Shown here: positions 35,087-49,139 of the stretch, one piece after another
Layout of the letters: each line of letters begins with the position of its first letter
How positions within the stretch are numbered: the first letter of the stretch is position 1
Source of the DNA: Nematostella vectensis
Lineage: Eukaryota; Cnidaria; Anthozoa; Actiniaria; Edwardsiidae
Assembly: GCF_932526225.1 (NCBI RefSeq)
Contig: NC_064039.1
Location: 11,178,139-11,242,138, forward strand
Direction of reading: 5' to 3'
Length of the DNA stretch: 64,000 nucleotides
Position numbers and translations under genes: made by a program
Notes under the pieces: model-generated
The model's database searches: none
What the model saw: the letters and a program-made list of their open reading frames with translations, nothing else
What the model was told of the DNA's origin: nothing

Positions 35087-38000
35087 CCCTTTCCTGACTG
35101 TTATTGTAAAATTGTAGCAGATAAAATCCAAGGGTCATCAATGTAGTGATTGTACGGTGTATTCAAGCAAGGAAAAACGCCCCCCCCCCCCCCCACCCAG
35201 CTTAAAAACAAACGACATAGGAATTTCTGTTATGTAAATCAAATTTAATTAATCTGAGTTTGGGCTTCTACAAAGTGAGACTTGCTTAATGTCAGAAAAC
35301 GCTTGCTACATACGCAGGCTATAAAATTCCTCACTGCACTTGGGTTTGTTATATTGTTATAGTTTGTAAAGAACGCCCCTATGTAATAAACACCTCCTAT
35401 GTATTGACCCCCCACCCCCCCCCCCCCACCCCCACCCAGCCCTCGCGCGGAATACACAACAGTTCGATTTTCCTTTTTTTATGAACTGAACGCATTTGAA
35501 TCCGAATGTTTCTATTTCCTGGCAGATATGATCTCCTGTAAAGGCAAATCCTGTTTATCGGTTACTGCCTTTTGTTACCGTCTGAAAAAGGCGATAACGA
35601 CATGAAGTGTTTCCGTCCTTCAGCGCTCTCAGCTCCGTTGTTCTAATCCACTTACATCAGTGATTTCTCACTCACAATCAGGCAGAAGCCACGATAATAT
35701 TTTATGTGGTATCGGTGATTGAATACGTAATGTCTAAAAGATTGAAAAGGAAATGTGCCGGAGCATTGTTACGCTGACCACTTTTTACACTTCAACACAG
35801 CTGTTGACTGACATTTTCTCTCGTCGTCACCATAGCAACATAAAACGTCATATATTAGCTGATATGTGTCTTCATTCTGCATCCTCTTAGTATATAGTTA
35901 CCACTTGGCGAAAATACGACAAGGCTTGTAACGTGCTGTGGTTTAAACTGTAGTTTGGGAGATTTAGTGCGAACTACGAAACGCCAAGCCCAAGGCGGAT
36001 ATACACGTTACTTCAGCAAGCCAGAACATTGGAAGTCCCACCATTCCGGAGATTAAAGGTATCTGCGCACTCACTGCTCAATTCTAAATACCGTCTACTG
36101 CTGAAGTGTTGTATGAGGTTCATAATTACTGTTATACCAATAGGCATTGATCGGATGGATTAGATAACATTAGATCCTTACAAAATTATAGAAGGTAGAC
36201 TTAAACGTACAGTGGACTCTTGCGCACCGAGAGAAGGCTTTTACAAACGTATTATTGATTTCAGGTCACATACATTCACAAATAACGGCATCATTGTTTT
36301 GTAGAGTCTTTATAAAGCGCGCAAGTTCAAGACGAAGTATATTGTGTTAAAACTACGCGCGTTGTTGATATTAACTTTATAATAAGGGGCCAGTATCTGT
36401 AACGTTTTGATTTATGTTGGCCTTTGTTCCTCTAAAATCAACTATCCCCACAAGCGTTATGACAGTGTATCAATTATATTAAAGCGCATGTTGACTTGAG
36501 AAATGAAAGAGTTTACACGAAACAATAATGTTTGCAGAGTCTTGCCTGGTGTATGCTTGAACTAGCTCCTCGGATCTTGCACGTGTGCTCATGATATAGG
36601 GGTATTAATTAAATCTAAAAGTGGAAATCTGGTATGATTTCATAACTTTTATGGTAATATTTCTTTTTATATGTTTGTTTCACGTGGTAATTCCTTTATT
36701 CTGGCGGAAAACAGAGATGTATTTTATTAGCCTTTTATTATTTTAAATAATATGTTTACGCGGTACTAGCTTTTGATCTGCAGCTGTCAGCCAAATCCCT
36801 GGACGTCATACCCACGCTCATACTAGACGTCGGTAGATAATTAGCCCATAAATTTAGAAATTTCCGGTAACATTTTCGGCATGTTTCTGTCGCCCGATGA
36901 GGCTAAACTGCAGAATACCCGTCCACTTATTTGCATTTTCCTTGTATTTACTGCCTCGTTCTATAGAAATCGAGGTGTGAAGTCTCATTGTTAACTCTTT
37001 GTGGACGGGTATTATGCAGTTGCTCCCCCGATGATAACTGCCAAATGAAGCTGAGGCACTTCAGAACGTTAATGGAGAAAAAATAACAAATCTAAAAAAA
37101 CATTCTCTTTTGAAAAAAAAAATAGCCTTTCTATTGAATTGAAAGCAAATATAGAAGCAAACTGTTTCAAATACAGTTGATGCTCCCCTTGTTATCTTTA
37201 TAGTAGGCCCCTGTTACGACCATAATTTTGAATTCCCGGTGTCTAACGACTGTAAAGACTGGCCGTTCTAACAGCGCCAACATCGGCCAATTTTGCTGGC
37301 ACGGCTACGTTCGGCTGACCAGAAGACAAAGAAATATTGTCATCTAACAACATCCTGTAAGCAAACACCAACCACCTTTACCTGGACTAGAAATGCTCAG
37401 TGTTTTGGCCAGCAGCTGGTGCTGTTTACACAGGGTTTGCAACCATAATTTTATAAGCGCGTGAAGGTACAACGTTTATTAATATATATTTTGAATATAT
37501 AAGCCAAATAAGTACTGGAGTTCAACATCAAACATCGAATTAAAAGTCAGACTCAGTTTATATGTAGGGTTAGTCTTCATGGCTACGGGGGTTTGGGGCA
37601 AAACTAGTTTAGCTGAAAAAAAAGTAATGGGACTCGCTAGTTTTTACCAAAAATGCTCTTTTTTTAACCAACGTGATTCGCGTTAAAATGTACTTTTATG
37701 TCAAGATCGTGGCAAACAGCTCACATCCAATTATAATACCGTCATGATAGAAAAGGCAAAGCTTTAACATTTTTTTTGCGATGAATTGCGGTAGTATACA
37801 TGCGTTTTAAAATCGGCTCGCTTCACTACTTACGTTGCAGGCCATCAACTAGGAAAATATCCTAGTCTTCTAATAAAAAGACATTTAAAAACCTTTTTTC
37901 GTCTTTATTCCAGTTTAACTTCTCTGATTGCTAGATTAGTTTTTACGGCTATGAGTCAACATGAGCCTGCAGTCTTAACATCGGGTTGAACTGCGGTCGA

Positions 38001-39886
38001 GTTAGTTGTTCTTTGATCGCTAGTAAACGCCAACATATAATCTCTGAACAAGGAAATGAAATAATCGGTTGTCTTGGTGGATAGATAAATACGGGCTGTT
38101 CCATATAATACGGATTTCGCGGTTGCGTAGGAAAATAACCCAATATCTGGTAAGGATTAATAGCATTAGTAATAGCATTTGGAAACGTGAGTCGGAAGAA
38201 CTGAATTATTGCACTTTTACTGTTGATCACATCATGCTTACTTACTATGTTTTTGTTTTCAGTAATGTTCAATTTTACCTTACCGTACAACGGTTTCTTT
38301 TATTAATCACATACCATTAGTTTAGTGCAGTGAAGTAACGAGTTACTTAACCGTATATGGGGATAGCGCTTCTTTCCAGCAACGCTTCCTCCATCTGCTC
38401 TTACTGTGTATCAACGATATTAGCGATTTTTGTTTTTTACTACTAATAATTTAGTTTTTTTCGGAAATTCTTATTTTTGTTTCCTTTTTACAACTTGAAT
38501 AAAAATCCGTTTTTCTAACATTCACATAAGAAACATGAAGTTAATTTTCGATTTTGTAATTATCTTGATGATGGGCTCATGCATACACAAAGCAAAGACA
38601 AAACATTACTTGACATACTTCATGTTACGTATTATTCAACTTACTTATCTTTTCAAAGCATGGTTTAAAATCGTCTTTGCAAGACAATATAGCAAAATCA
38701 TGAACACTAAAACAAAAAATATAAGGAAAAAAGACAATCAATTTAATGTTGATCTTTTCGTGTGAATTTGCTTGGACTTCTGTCATTATCGCAATCCTAT
38801 GTCGTTCAAAGATTTGAATGATAAGTTGAATAGCATAACTTAAGTACAGGAAAGTGTTAGAGCTTCTAAGATATGTCACAGTTTTTTTGTAACGTGGATA
38901 TAAGTAAAGTGAAATTTTGACAAAAGATTCATTAGTTAATGAAGCGCGCGTCAAAGAATGACGAGTGATAAAAAAGAGATGATTTGGAAGCTCAAAAAAA
39001 CGGAAAAGGTACATCCATTTTTTTTTTGTAAAAGGTGGAAATCCGATAGCAACCTACGAATAGCGTACATTTATAGTTTTGATATTATGTCTTTATTACG
39101 ATCAGAGAAAATTTGCATTGGCAAAAGGCAGAAATTTCATTAGTCAAATAAGTTTGACATTTCATATTCCGATGTCAAATTATACAATTTGTGGCACCTA
39201 ACTACACTAAACGTTATACTTAAGAACCACAAAATATTTTTGGCGGGGTAGTTCTTTGTTTCATCCATAGCAAGTAAAAGCAATTTTGCAACAAAAAGAG
39301 CCTTCGCTACCTTGCTTAGATTCAAAATCTCTTTTCTCTTGTATTTCTCTTGGATTTGGCTGCTTTATGAATATGTAACAAAGAACCTTAACATTGTTTA
39401 TTTCACAAAAGAATTACTAAGCGGCATAAAGGTCGGAGCTCTGCTGGGGGAGTTATCCCTGTCTTTTAAGGTGTGTTGAATAAAGGAAATATTTACTTCA
39501 TTTTGCAAGTGTAATTTTTGCTAATTAATCTCAAAATACACATTCCAAAGGCCAATGCTTTTTTGGTGAGAAAAAAAAATATAAAAAAATGCCGGAATGA
39601 AATAAACAAAAGGGGCGGTCTTATCCTTTAGAGTCTAACTTTTTTATTCTCTTTATTATGTTCACTTTGTCTTCACTATATCTCAAACATCGTCAATCAC
39701 TGTCAAACACCGTCTTGTAGTACACCTCAACTAAATTATTTGACTATGAAGCCTCAACTATAGAAACCGCTTGTGTAAGTCAATCAAAATATTTTTGAGG
39801 AATAAATGGTGCAATATTTACTGCAGTTGTAAATATCCTGCGTCTTCCGTCGATGATTTCAACAGCTTTCAACAGCAACAAGTCGC

Positions 39887-40025
39887 CTTCTGGTTTCCGT
39901 CATTCAAAAACCTTAAAGCGTTTTCATTGGCTAGCACTTAAATGGCTTCCAACACGTCACCTCTAAGCAAGGCGCAGAACAATCAAAAAGCACCAAATGT
40001 AATTTGAATGACGGAAGCCAGAAAG
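39887..40025. mobile_element. Inverted repeat, possible small MITE
   Basis: cttctggtttccgtcattca (39887) is complementary, with one mismatch over 22 bases, to tttgaatgacggaagccaga... (40003-40025). The outer limits are uncertain. Confidence 0.45.
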
Positions 40026-40121
40026 CAGTTCAGCATCTTGAAGTTACTGTCGAGATATCGCATAATATTGGAAATGTCAATAAACCGCTGAAAACTGCTT
40101 ACTCGAAAATTGTGGAATAGG

Positions 40122-40154
40122 GCCTACCCTCCCTTCATCGAAGTGAGGGTAGGC
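40122..40154. repeat. Short hairpin
   Basis: gcctaccctc and gagggtaggc, extended inward by cttc/gaag, surround a 3-base loop. No function is assigned. Confidence 0.5.
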
Positions 40155-40340
40155 ATTTGCCGTTTTTTGAGCGGGTAAACACTCTCATAATAGTAGTCAT
40201 CTTGACGCTTAATGGTTAGAACAGATCACATGTCGTAAGACAAATTCCGGGAATTCGGACGATATTTTTTCCATGAAAAACCGATATATCGGAACGTGAC
40301 TCGAAGGAAAAAAAACCATTTTTTTCTATATTTCAAAGAC

Positions 40341-40380
40341 TAATTTCTTATAAACATTGCAAAATGTTTATAAGAAATTA
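40341..40380. repeat. Perfect 18-bp hairpin
   Basis: taatttcttataaacatt (40341-40358) and its exact complement (40363-40380) surround the loop gcaa. Confidence 0.8.
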
Positions 40381-40781
40381 TTAATTCAATAAGCGCAGGT
40401 CTCTCGCAGAATAGAGGCTTTTCTAAGTTAAAAATAAAATTATTGACGAGAAACAGTAAGCACGATTATGACAAATCCCCTTACTGTTTTGATGTTGCTT
40501 AAAGATCGCCTTCTTTTCGGTCATTTTTCATCGACAAGCATTACACTAGATATCCTATTCGTCAAGAGGCGCCATTGATCAAAAAAACTAATATCAAGTT
40601 TTAGTGCCTATTCTGAGCCAAACGCACAACGGAATATCGCTGCACCGCTAAGAAGAGTGATTGATAGTGGTTATGTGTCAGTTTCAGTGATCCCCTGCCA
40701 GGAGACAGGCCGCGGTGTTTGATGGGATCGAAAGACGATAGCGCGGTGGAATTACTGCGGCTATCGGCGCCGTCGAACAAC

Positions 40782-43700
40782 ATGGACGCAACCATTAGAA
40801 GGTAAGCTTTTGTATGCCTCTCGTGTTGGTTTTGTGCTGATATTAGCTTCGGGGCCCTTATGTGTATGGGATGTTACTTAAGGAAACCATTGCAAAAGTG
40901 TGTGTTTTCTTCTGAAAATGGTTGCCTAAAGGACAAATATGATCGAATTTTCGAAGCGTAAGGCAGGTGATGCATTAGTCCACCCCCGTATATGTCATGT
41001 TATGGTTATAAGATGTGCTTTTCCTTCCGGGCACTCTCTAGTCACGTGATGCAAACCGTTACACTACTCGGACCGTCAAGGGCACCAGGACGAAAAATAC
41101 TGAGTTGATGAAATTGAATTTGATTTAATTGATTTGATTTTCCATTTTCTAATCTCGCCTTTTCGAGAGGCCTCATGTCATTTGTCTCCTTTTTAAAGCA
41201 CACATTTGACAGAGCTTTTTGAACGTTTTTTCGTGTTTTCGATAATGGCGACTGCTAGAATTATTCAAAGCTAGTACGTGTTTCGAGCAGTGCACCACCA
41301 AACATGATTTCCATGATTTTACATCTTTTTGGGTTATGGGCGGATCTAGCTTTTTGCTGAAGGGGAGGTTTCACTCTTTTTTTATTGTTACATATGGCTT
41401 TCTGGCAGCCCAAGGGAGGGGGAGGGGGGCTAAAACCCCTAAGCCCTCGCCCAAGATCTCCTACTAAAGTATAGCTTTGGATATATGTTAATTTTAATCA
41501 AACTGCACCGTTAAAATCCTTTTTCAAATTTTGAAAAGTTAGAATGCCTATAGAGTTTGAAATTGACATGAAAAGTGATTCAGGAAAACAGTACTTTTTG
41601 GAGAATTCAAAATCAAGTTCAACAGCGTGCAATACAAATATTGAAATGGCAAAACGCCAAACAAGTATACTAATATAATAATATATTTATTTATAAAGCG
41701 CTAAAACTATGTGTACATAATTAAAATAATATTATGTTTACGTATTTGTTTTAGAATCTAAAATCTCTCTAGAATCTGAGGTTTCTGACGCCCACCGATT
41801 GAAAATTGCTCGATATTCTGTTGGAATTTATCTTAACAACAGTAAAATTTAAAGCGAGGTTTACCTAAACTGTGTATGTGTAGGATCGTCTTTTGAATAT
41901 TTCACACTAGTGTTGAATGAAATAGAAATTTAGCCTCAATCCGCTAAATAGCGCAAAAATCGCTGTAAAAATATTTTGACGTATTTCCAGTCCTAGTCTC
42001 TAATTCTTTGCAGAAAATAGGTAGTTTTTAATTTTGTTATATGTTATTAACAATTACCCTCTTTGCTATTCGTTTTTGTTTAGGATCTGATTAGTTTCTT
42101 ATTAGTATCTGTTTAGTATCTAAATAATTTGAGTATCCAAGATCACCGCGGTTTGTTTTATGTGGCTTATTTTGATTTTATTACATAAAACAACTCAAGT
42201 TATGACACCTTTATACCCATTGTCAACGACTTAGCGTATACTGTGCACATGGGGCGCCTAGAGTCATCAGACGGCTCATGATCATTAAAAGGGCTCTTGA
42301 ATTAGAGATAACACGTCTATTTTTGATAAATGCTTTGCGCTTTAGGTACTTTGTGATAGTCTTTGCCGGTTACGAAAAAATGGTTAGTTATTCAAATTAT
42401 GATATTTTGGAGCTAAAATTATCTTATTTGTATTTTTTACTTTCCTTTGACAAAGGTTAATTAAAAAAAGCATTCTCTTATGTGAGTGAAACTAAAAATC
42501 AGACAAAAAAGCCCTGGGTTTCCGAGTATACATCATATGTTTGAAATATTAGAAAAAGGCCTTCATCTTGGTTTGTGATGAGAATTAACTGATTCATTGA
42601 CTGATTTTGTAGACCGTTATTAGCCAGTTAGCTGCTAAATATCCTTGTATTTGGTAAAATAAATCAGATAGTACAGGAGAGTGTTCCGTATACATGAGAG
42701 GGGGTGGGAGATTTGAATTAGGACACCTTCAGCCCCACCCCCCCCCCCCCCCCCAATTTTTCGGCGGCCCCTTTTTGGTTTGTAAAAGATTGTTTCCTAT
42801 AGAACACAACAGAACTTGGATTTATTGATTATGATCCACCGCCAGCTCTAGTGTTAGGCCCTGATAAAAAGGGGAAGGCGGGTTTTATCGTATTCGAAGA
42901 GTGCTAGACTGGAGGGTATTGACTTGAGCTAAGAGTGTTAGTCTAGAGAGTGTGGACTTGAGCTAAGAGTGCTAGACTAGAGAGTGTAGACTTGAGCTAA
43001 GAGTGTTAGTCTAGATGATATAGAATTTAGCAAAGAGTGCTAGCAGACTAAAGATTTAAGACTAGAGCTAAAAGTGCTTGCAGACTAGAGGTGTAAGACT
43101 CGCCCAAGAACACACAAGATTTCATGTTCTTTATTTAATGTGCCTCTTTAAAGCTTATCGTCTAGCAAGACAAAAAACGGACAGCTTAAACCTAGAGATT
43201 AAGTCCGGTTTCACATTAACAAACCTCATCCCATGTTTGTTGCATGCCATTTAATACGTTCAATACAAATTACTTGTTTTGGTGGTTCTCCATCAAGTAC
43301 CTCATACAGGATTTTCGCGACGCGTTTTGGTCAAAAAACCTTTTAGGCTCGCATAAATTTTCGACTTTTGTAATTTGATCAGAACGATGTAAAAACCTTT
43401 TCTTTATTTTGCACGTCACAAATCTTTAGCAAAGTTTAGCGAGATTAAAGTGATACAAATATTCCTTGTAATGAAGCAAAAATGTAGCAAGAATGCACAA
43501 AATGACAAGAGAGTTTTTCATTCGGTTTTTGATCAAAGCATGAAAACAGGCCGGCGATTATTGGATTCCGTTTGCTTAGATTTTACGTCAAGGTTCGTCA
43601 AGGTTTCTCATCTTTAGATCAGAGCGATCATGTGGAAATATCGGAAATGTTTCATTTTGTTGAACATTCTTAGCCATTGTTAGTGCCGAAAGAAATGACT

Positions 43701-46700
43701 GTCTGTAGTTAGTCTGGATTCATATCTTTGCCCATTAGCACACTATATCGTACATACATTTACTTCAAAAAAGCTTTTCAGTGCAAACAGCCAATGGCAA
43801 ATGGCGTAGTTTTTTTAAGACCAACCACTGTTTGTGGATAGCAATTATTTGTCATAAGAATAAGGATCATAATAAAACTAACCTTATGGTTTACCTATAT
43901 TACTACATTAAGAAGAAATTTGACGAGATCGATGGCATCTTTCGTTAGAAGATCTGCCATTTGTTAATTGCCGTTTACGAAGACGTTTTTTTTAGATAGG
44001 TTTTTTACAGTCAATGAGCGATCATTTAATCTTTGCCTCTTTGCCAAATTGCCATTAAAACAAATAAAACAAATAAACAAATGACTTTAAGAGAATGTAC
44101 ATATGTGTGTAGTGCCGATGTACGTTTTTGTTCTGATTAGCATTATTTATATAAACTTCATTCGATATTTCACACAACAATGACATATTTACCTCTTAAT
44201 CCATTCAAATCGCTAAATAGTCAGCATCTTGAACTGGTAGGCTTATGCAAAAAAAAAACGTGTACACACTCGTCAGATTAAAATACAAAAGTTTTGATAT
44301 CCTAAAAAATCAAGATCAGTGTGCGCCTGCTGCTTTTGCTGTCAGTAAATGCGTCTGATGTATGACTGCTAAAAAAGTGGTCAATAATGGTGCGTTACGG
44401 ACCGGGTGCGCGGTGCGCGCATGTACAAATGGCATAACTCAAGACTCAATCAAGTGCAGACGCCACATCGCATCATTTAGGAGGGGTCATCAGCGCGTAC
44501 CACTCAGCATGCTGACAGCTAACTATTTATACTAAATTCGGAGCCAATATCCAACGATAAAAGCCTAAGCCGTTTATGTTTCGGCTGTGGGCTATTTTCG
44601 CCTCGGCTCCTTTGTTTGTTAGAGAGAGGATTTTCTAAAAGGTCTGTCGTGTAAGCTTGTTAATGCGGTAGAAATCTTCGCCTGGGAAAATGGTGGTTTA
44701 AAAGACCGTGTAACTCGATCCTAGAAGACGCAAAAGCCGGTAAAAACATTTTCCATAGAATTCAGGATTCGTACGCGACGGATCAACATCTGAGTTGTCT
44801 CAATAAGGAAAAAATCTAAGGAGCAAGAGAAAGAATTCGCAAGAGAGTTTCTTTTCGAGAAAAATGACGGATATTCCACTTCCTTCTGATAAAAATGCGA
44901 GGTAAGGTATTTCCTTTCCATGTTATTTGTTTTATGGCATCGTTAAGCTATTACATAGCCTCAAGAAACGCCATCGTTTCTTGTTGAAATGCGGAGGAGG
45001 AGAACCGACTTTCCTTCTGGAATTGTATCCGTTTTAATAAACATTTGAACAGAGTATCATAATATACGTAAGAAATGCTTATTGCAGGGACATAGAAAAA
45101 GTGCTGCTTTTTCTAAAAAAAAAAATAAATTAAAAAACACGAAGCGGGGAACGCCGAATGATAGTTAATTTTTCGGCTCGGGTATACAGAATATCTAATT
45201 TCTTTTGCTGTTATTATGAAATACTGTCAAAGAGAGTAACTAATAACATGATGTGTTCAATTATAAATTCTCACTTTTGCATTTATAAAATTTTCAGTTT
45301 CTATTAATTCAATTGCTCTTTTGGGTCGTGATGCTCTTAGTGGATTTCAAAACAAAGAATTAATTTTATTTTCAATGTTTTCAATTTGCAGTTTTTTTTA
45401 TTATCTTTCCAAACATCATAAGAATTTTGTACGATTGGTCTTGATGTATATTAAAAATAAACCATGTCAATTTCCCCGCAATTGGACTATTTTTACTTCC
45501 TTATGCTAGCTATTATCTTAACATTGTGTTTGGGTTCTTGTTGAATTATGCAATTTCGCCTTAAGTGCAATGTGTTTATTTAGTTTGAGATGCGTGACTG
45601 TTATTTAATGACTCTCCTTGTCGCTACTCAACATGGTATCTTCTCTTTGTCCACGCTCTCCAGGCATCTGATGCGACTAGAAAGGACACTGAATCCACTA
45701 TATTTAAGTGTAGATTGTACTTTTTTTCAGCAGTCTTCACCACAGACACCGACTTAACGCTCGATATCCTTTTCGACCCCCAAAAATCATATTTTATATC
45801 GCGTCTATTGACAGGCACTAGGTATTCATTCCCAAACTGAAGAATAAAACCAGTAATACCACTTTTTAAGACGTTCCTGGGAAATCGAAACATTATTATT
45901 CATATTGAGAATTTGTAGTTTTCGTACTCTTTCATATGGTATTGAGAAATATGAGCATAAAAAATAATTAAGTTTTGGAAGAAGAATTTCGTCAATATTT
46001 AGCAATTCAACTTTTTTTTAAATACATGACTAATGTTCTATCTGTGTACTTAAATTAAAAATCTCTCTTTTTTTTCATGTTTTCCATAAAACAATTTTTT
46101 TTCGAAATATCCTAAATTAATTTGCATTGTACTTTTTTATTATTTTTTTATTCATTTTCCAGGGAAGTACCCAATCTGACTTAATACAATAAATGGGGAG
46201 TTATACTTCTTTTAAAGAGACGACATGTCATTTTTAAACACCATTGTGGTTAAAACCTGCCATGTATATTTAAGTGTTGGCAAAATAATGTGTTGAGAGC
46301 GCTTGGGGCTTGGAAGGCCGAAAGAGCTGGCACTTTTGGTGTTTGCTATCCATTAGAAAAAACTAAACATCATGCTGTCGAATTATGGGCAATTGGGTTG
46401 TTTTATTGAAAAAAAGCCAACGGTTATTAAACAACGCAAACTAGAAAATAAAGTTAGCACAAGGATCAGAAGTGAGACCAGTCAAAAATAAAAAAAACAG
46501 GGTTCCATTTTTAATACAAAATGAGCTTGATCAATACCTGTAAATAGGTGAATCAGATATTAAACCTGATGTTGGTACGTTATCATCGATCGAAACAAAC
46601 AAATACTTAGTTTCTGCACGATCTTTATTCGGTAGTCGCTGCCAGTCTGGCTACGTCGTCACCAAATCCATACCACATGTAATCGAAAACCCAAACCTCA

Positions 46701-49105
46701 TTAAAGTCAGTCTGGTAAAAAAAAAAAAAAAAAAGAATGCCTTTCTTGTTCCAAAAAGAGATATAGAATTGTGCTATGTTTCTACGAAGCATAGAATAGA
46801 TAGATTGAGGACGTAGACTCGTAGCCCGATGGTCCTTTGAGAGCCCCTTCCTCGCGCTAAGTACATCATTTCTTTGCGATAGCATCTGAGTCAATATGAG
46901 CAACAATCAATTTAATAACAAAATTGACAACATTGTAAGATTTAGTTTTCACCACAGGGTGACCAAAGTGATGCTATGCTATTCAAGCCTTTACTCTTTA
47001 TGTAATTGTCAGACAAAGAATATATACTAAAAGTTTAACTCTTTTTTCCTGTTATAATAGCTCCAATGTAAATGGGTAATGAAAGGGCACCCGAATGGTC
47101 CCCCGAAATTTCGATGTGCTCGTAGTTTTCGGCTAATGCTCGCATGTTCGCGCAATTTATTCCGCTGTGCTCGCATTGTATTTTTCGATTGGCTCGCTGC
47201 TCGATGTGGTTTTTGGGTCAGTACGCAGCTCTTACAAGCTGCAATTTGATTGGGCAAATGAACAATATCCGCACCTCGACACAAAGAACGAGAAGAATAG
47301 AGGCAAAAGAACTCCTTTGTAGAGCAAAGATAATAGGAGACAAAGCAGATGCGTACTTACTCGTGTTTTTCGAAGTGCTCGCCAAAGACCATTCGGGGTC
47401 CCTCATGAAGGTGAGCAGCCCCTTATATCCAAGTTTAACACCACAAAAAAATTACATCTTTGTTACTTCAGGAGACTAGTATTGTATGCTTCTGTTTTTT
47501 TTGGGGGGGGAGGGGGGCTAATGTTTCTAGAAGAATTTGTTTAGAAAACTTGTGTCTCTGATTTCCCCGTAGAATCTCTCACGTTAAAGAGTGTCGATCA
47601 GCCACCCCTTTGTTATTGTTTATCAACGAAATACAACGATTTACCCGCAAGGAGACTATTTAATTGAAAATATCTTGGTTTCTCGCTTGAATTAGCCGAT
47701 GAAAATGGATTCTTTGTGTGACTTGGAATTGAACGGGAGTATAAAATGGCGGCGTGATTAGCCTTCTTTAAGATAGACGGTTCAGCCCAGATAACACTAC
47801 CCTCCCTCGCACGCGTTTTAACGTCATCTTGCCCCTCTCACACACATAAGTTGCCTTAAGGTTTTGCAGGGGGCGTAAATTTTAGGATGGATCTTTGTAA
47901 GCAAGAGTGCATTTACTTTTTCAAATATTGTAAGGACATTTTTGGCTTAAAATAAAGATTAGTCAATTGCGAATTTTGACAGGTCAGTTTAAGGCAACAA
48001 TCCGTGTGCTTCAAGCTGGAGTATCGATTGTTGTTATTGTGAATTTAAAAAAAATCATCGCACAGATTTCGTGATTTTTATTTTAATAAAAAATTATTGC
48101 TTCCATTTAGCTTGCATGAAAAAAAATATTTTGATTTTCAAGAAAAGTGAATCTAGCAAAATCTGATAAAGCATAAATGTATTAATAAAATCTGAAACAT
48201 TTACGAAAATCGCGCCGAGAATGAGTCTTCTATAGGAAACTTTGTATAAGCTGTTTATCCAAAACAACCTCGGCGCGCCACCTTAAGGCAGTCGTCGCTC
48301 CGCCTGCCTCAAAACGCCTGCGAGGGAGGCTAAGATGACACCACTCGTGTTCATGCCTTGTTGCCATCCACTCAATGCACTTTCGGGTATTCGGATTGCG
48401 CATTTTTAGAGTAGCTCGTAAGTAATTCGACTCGCTGGTTGCGACTGGTAACGCATCGTTTGGGTGTTCGTGTCGCGCCAGCCTCTGGGTACTTGGGAGA
48501 AGTTTGTCGCTTCTTTGAGTATTCGAGTCGCGCGTTCGAGTTTGCAAGAACCTCCGGAAACCTAATGTGAATTTGACGGTTAACGTAGGTTGGTAGGATA
48601 GCGTAGTGGTGTCGTGTTTTGTATGTTTGTTTTGTAGGTTTGCTTCGTACATAATACATAGGATATTGATGGCGGTCGTTTGCGATGGTTGGGGCTCTTT
48701 GACAGGATAACAGGCTGTGGCGATAACGTGTAGGCTCGTATGCGTCGTGCCTCGGGGAGCAGGTTGACGCTTGCTACGCGTGACATGGTAAGACATGTTG
48801 CACGATACCTTTGAAAGTACTATCAGCGCCTTTGTTTTCGCCGGTTAACTGTTTAAGCACCCTTTAAGCACTGTGAAAGCACAAAGTGAGAGAGAAAGCA
48901 GCAAAAGGACTGTCATATTGAAGGCAAGAGCATCAACCAGGCGACTTGGGCAGATCTGGTGAATGACACAACCGCCGGGAGACTAAAGCAAAGCGACACA
49001 GAGCGACAAAGAGCGTGAGACAACCACACCTACCAGCAACCAGAATGATGGAGATACGATGATAATGACGATAATGTAGACAAATTATAAGAGCGACGAC
49101 GACGA

Positions 49106-49139
<34 letters not shown>

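Larger units (their letters stand above)
35087..40781. other. Non-coding stretch
   Basis: No convincing exon. Items are C-only runs (35180-35195 and 35410-35430), an inverted repeat at 39887-40025, and two hairpins. An open frame at 38535-38765 (MKLIFDFVIILMMGSCIHKA...) starts like a signal peptide but resembles no family and may be chance. Confidence 0.45.

Noticed and set aside
48230-48796. 188-codon minus-strand open frame
   Set aside because: It sits in a GC-richer patch where stops are rarer. The product shows no domain, signal peptide or periodicity, and no splice context was found.
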